From positions 3,476 through 46,887 of the forward strand of contig MHAC01000003.1 of the NCBI GenBank assembly GCA_001804565.1: a stretch of 43,412 nt of DNA. The letters are read 5' to 3'. How positions within the stretch are numbered: the stretch's first letter is position 1; each line of letters starts with the position of its first letter. Under the pieces are notes generated by a model. That model was not told where the DNA came from, made no database searches, and saw only the letters and a list, made by a program, of their open reading frames with translations. Positions 43,258 to 43,412 of this stretch are shown here, piece after piece. Position numbers and translations under genes: made by a program. Origin of the DNA: Ignavibacteria bacterium GWF2_33_9 (GTDB taxonomy: Bacteria; Bacteroidota; Ignavibacteria; Kapaibacteriales; UBA2268).

Positions 43258-43412
43258 TCCTAAGCGATTGTAAATATAATCAACACTTTTGAAGATTTCT
43301 TCATAAGTGAATAATTCCTCGATTTCTTTTTCGGAAATTAACTGCATCAATTCTTCATTTTGTTTCAATGTTTCGAGGAATGGAATTTTTTCATTCCATG
43401 TTTGCATAGCAG
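43252..43412 (-). CDS. purB: Adenylosuccinate lyase, C-terminal fragment
   Basis: The gene enters from the right edge; only the last 52 codons and the stop are present. The peptide AMQTWNEKIPFLETLKQN, followed by LISEKEIEELF and VDYIYNRLGL, matches the C-terminal end of adenylosuccinate lyase (A-M-x-x-W, a few residues, LSxEEL-x-x-LF and a final R-x-x-G). The enzyme acts twice in purine synthesis. Because no catalytic part is visible, the call rests on this tail alone. Confidence 0.72.
   Translation of the reverse strand, partial: AMQTWNEKIPFLETLKQNEELMQLISEKEIEELFTYEEIFKSVDYIYNRLGL

Noticed and set aside
1-43412. CRISPR arrays, insertion sequences, phage genes, attachment sites, rRNA genes
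   Set aside because: No spaced direct repeats, transposase-like frames, integrase motifs or rRNA segments were seen on either strand.

Overview
The window is a low-GC, gene-dense chromosomal stretch from a member of the Bacteroidota/FCB group. The Ignavibacteria-Kapabacteria side of that group is my best guess, but this is inference and no rRNA gene is present to settle it. The pointers are three very large secreted proteins with type IX secretion (T9SS) C-terminal sorting domains, a GldL/GldM-like motor pair, and promoter elements of the Bacteroidota type (TTG, about 19 bases, TAnnTTTG). There is no sign of phage, insertion sequences or CRISPR; it reads as a core chromosome with lineage-specific surface genes.

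Layout. Positions 1-2100 hold the tail of a penicillin-acylase-family gene and a long-chain acyl-CoA synthetase. Positions 2143-6645 encode a 1500-residue WD40 surface protein. Positions 6817-9044 encode citrate synthase (of the eukaryotic mitochondrial type) and malate dehydrogenase, closed by a strong terminator. Positions 9304-14912 form a tight four-gene cassette: a secreted multidomain CotH-kinase protein, a VTC polyphosphate-polymerase-like protein, a DUF4956 membrane protein and a predicted outer-membrane barrel. Positions 14895-16824 hold a flavin reductase, a dCMP deaminase and a two-gene operon of a tudor-like small protein plus ribosomal protein bS21, the latter with an exceptionally strong Shine-Dalgarno sequence. 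Positions 17000-19250 hold the GldL/GldM-like pair. Positions 19256-22383 hold a minus-strand run (TauE/SafE, HicB-like, CPBP protease, TPR protein) behind a tRNA-Ser(GGA). Positions 22609-28503 hold a Tat-signal LD-carboxypeptidase and a 1532-residue VWA surface protein.

Positions 28561-35462 hold efp, ruvB, a cupin and then a compact mevalonate-pathway operon: diphosphomevalonate decarboxylase, phosphomevalonate kinase, a single polypeptide joining class II HMG-CoA reductase to mevalonate kinase, and type I IPP isomerase. Together these carry HMG-CoA to DMAPP; HMG-CoA synthase is not in the window. Positions 35472-39288 hold a glycosyltransferase, a HAD phosphatase and a ClC-CBS-RCK_C channel/transporter. 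Positions 39281-43412 hold a shikimate dehydrogenase-shikimate kinase fusion, groES without groEL, a glutaredoxin, an ArsR regulator with PlsC, a ureohydrolase (agmatinase-like) and the tail of purB.

The strongest leads are the HMG-CoA reductase-mevalonate kinase fusion, the CotH/VTC/DUF4956/barrel cassette (including a lamin-tail domain split by an inserted beta-sandwich), the divergent GldLM-like motor, the bS21 operon with its unusual ribosome binding site, an EF-P whose tip residue is Asn instead of Lys or Arg, and a consistent promoter element seen at several genes.
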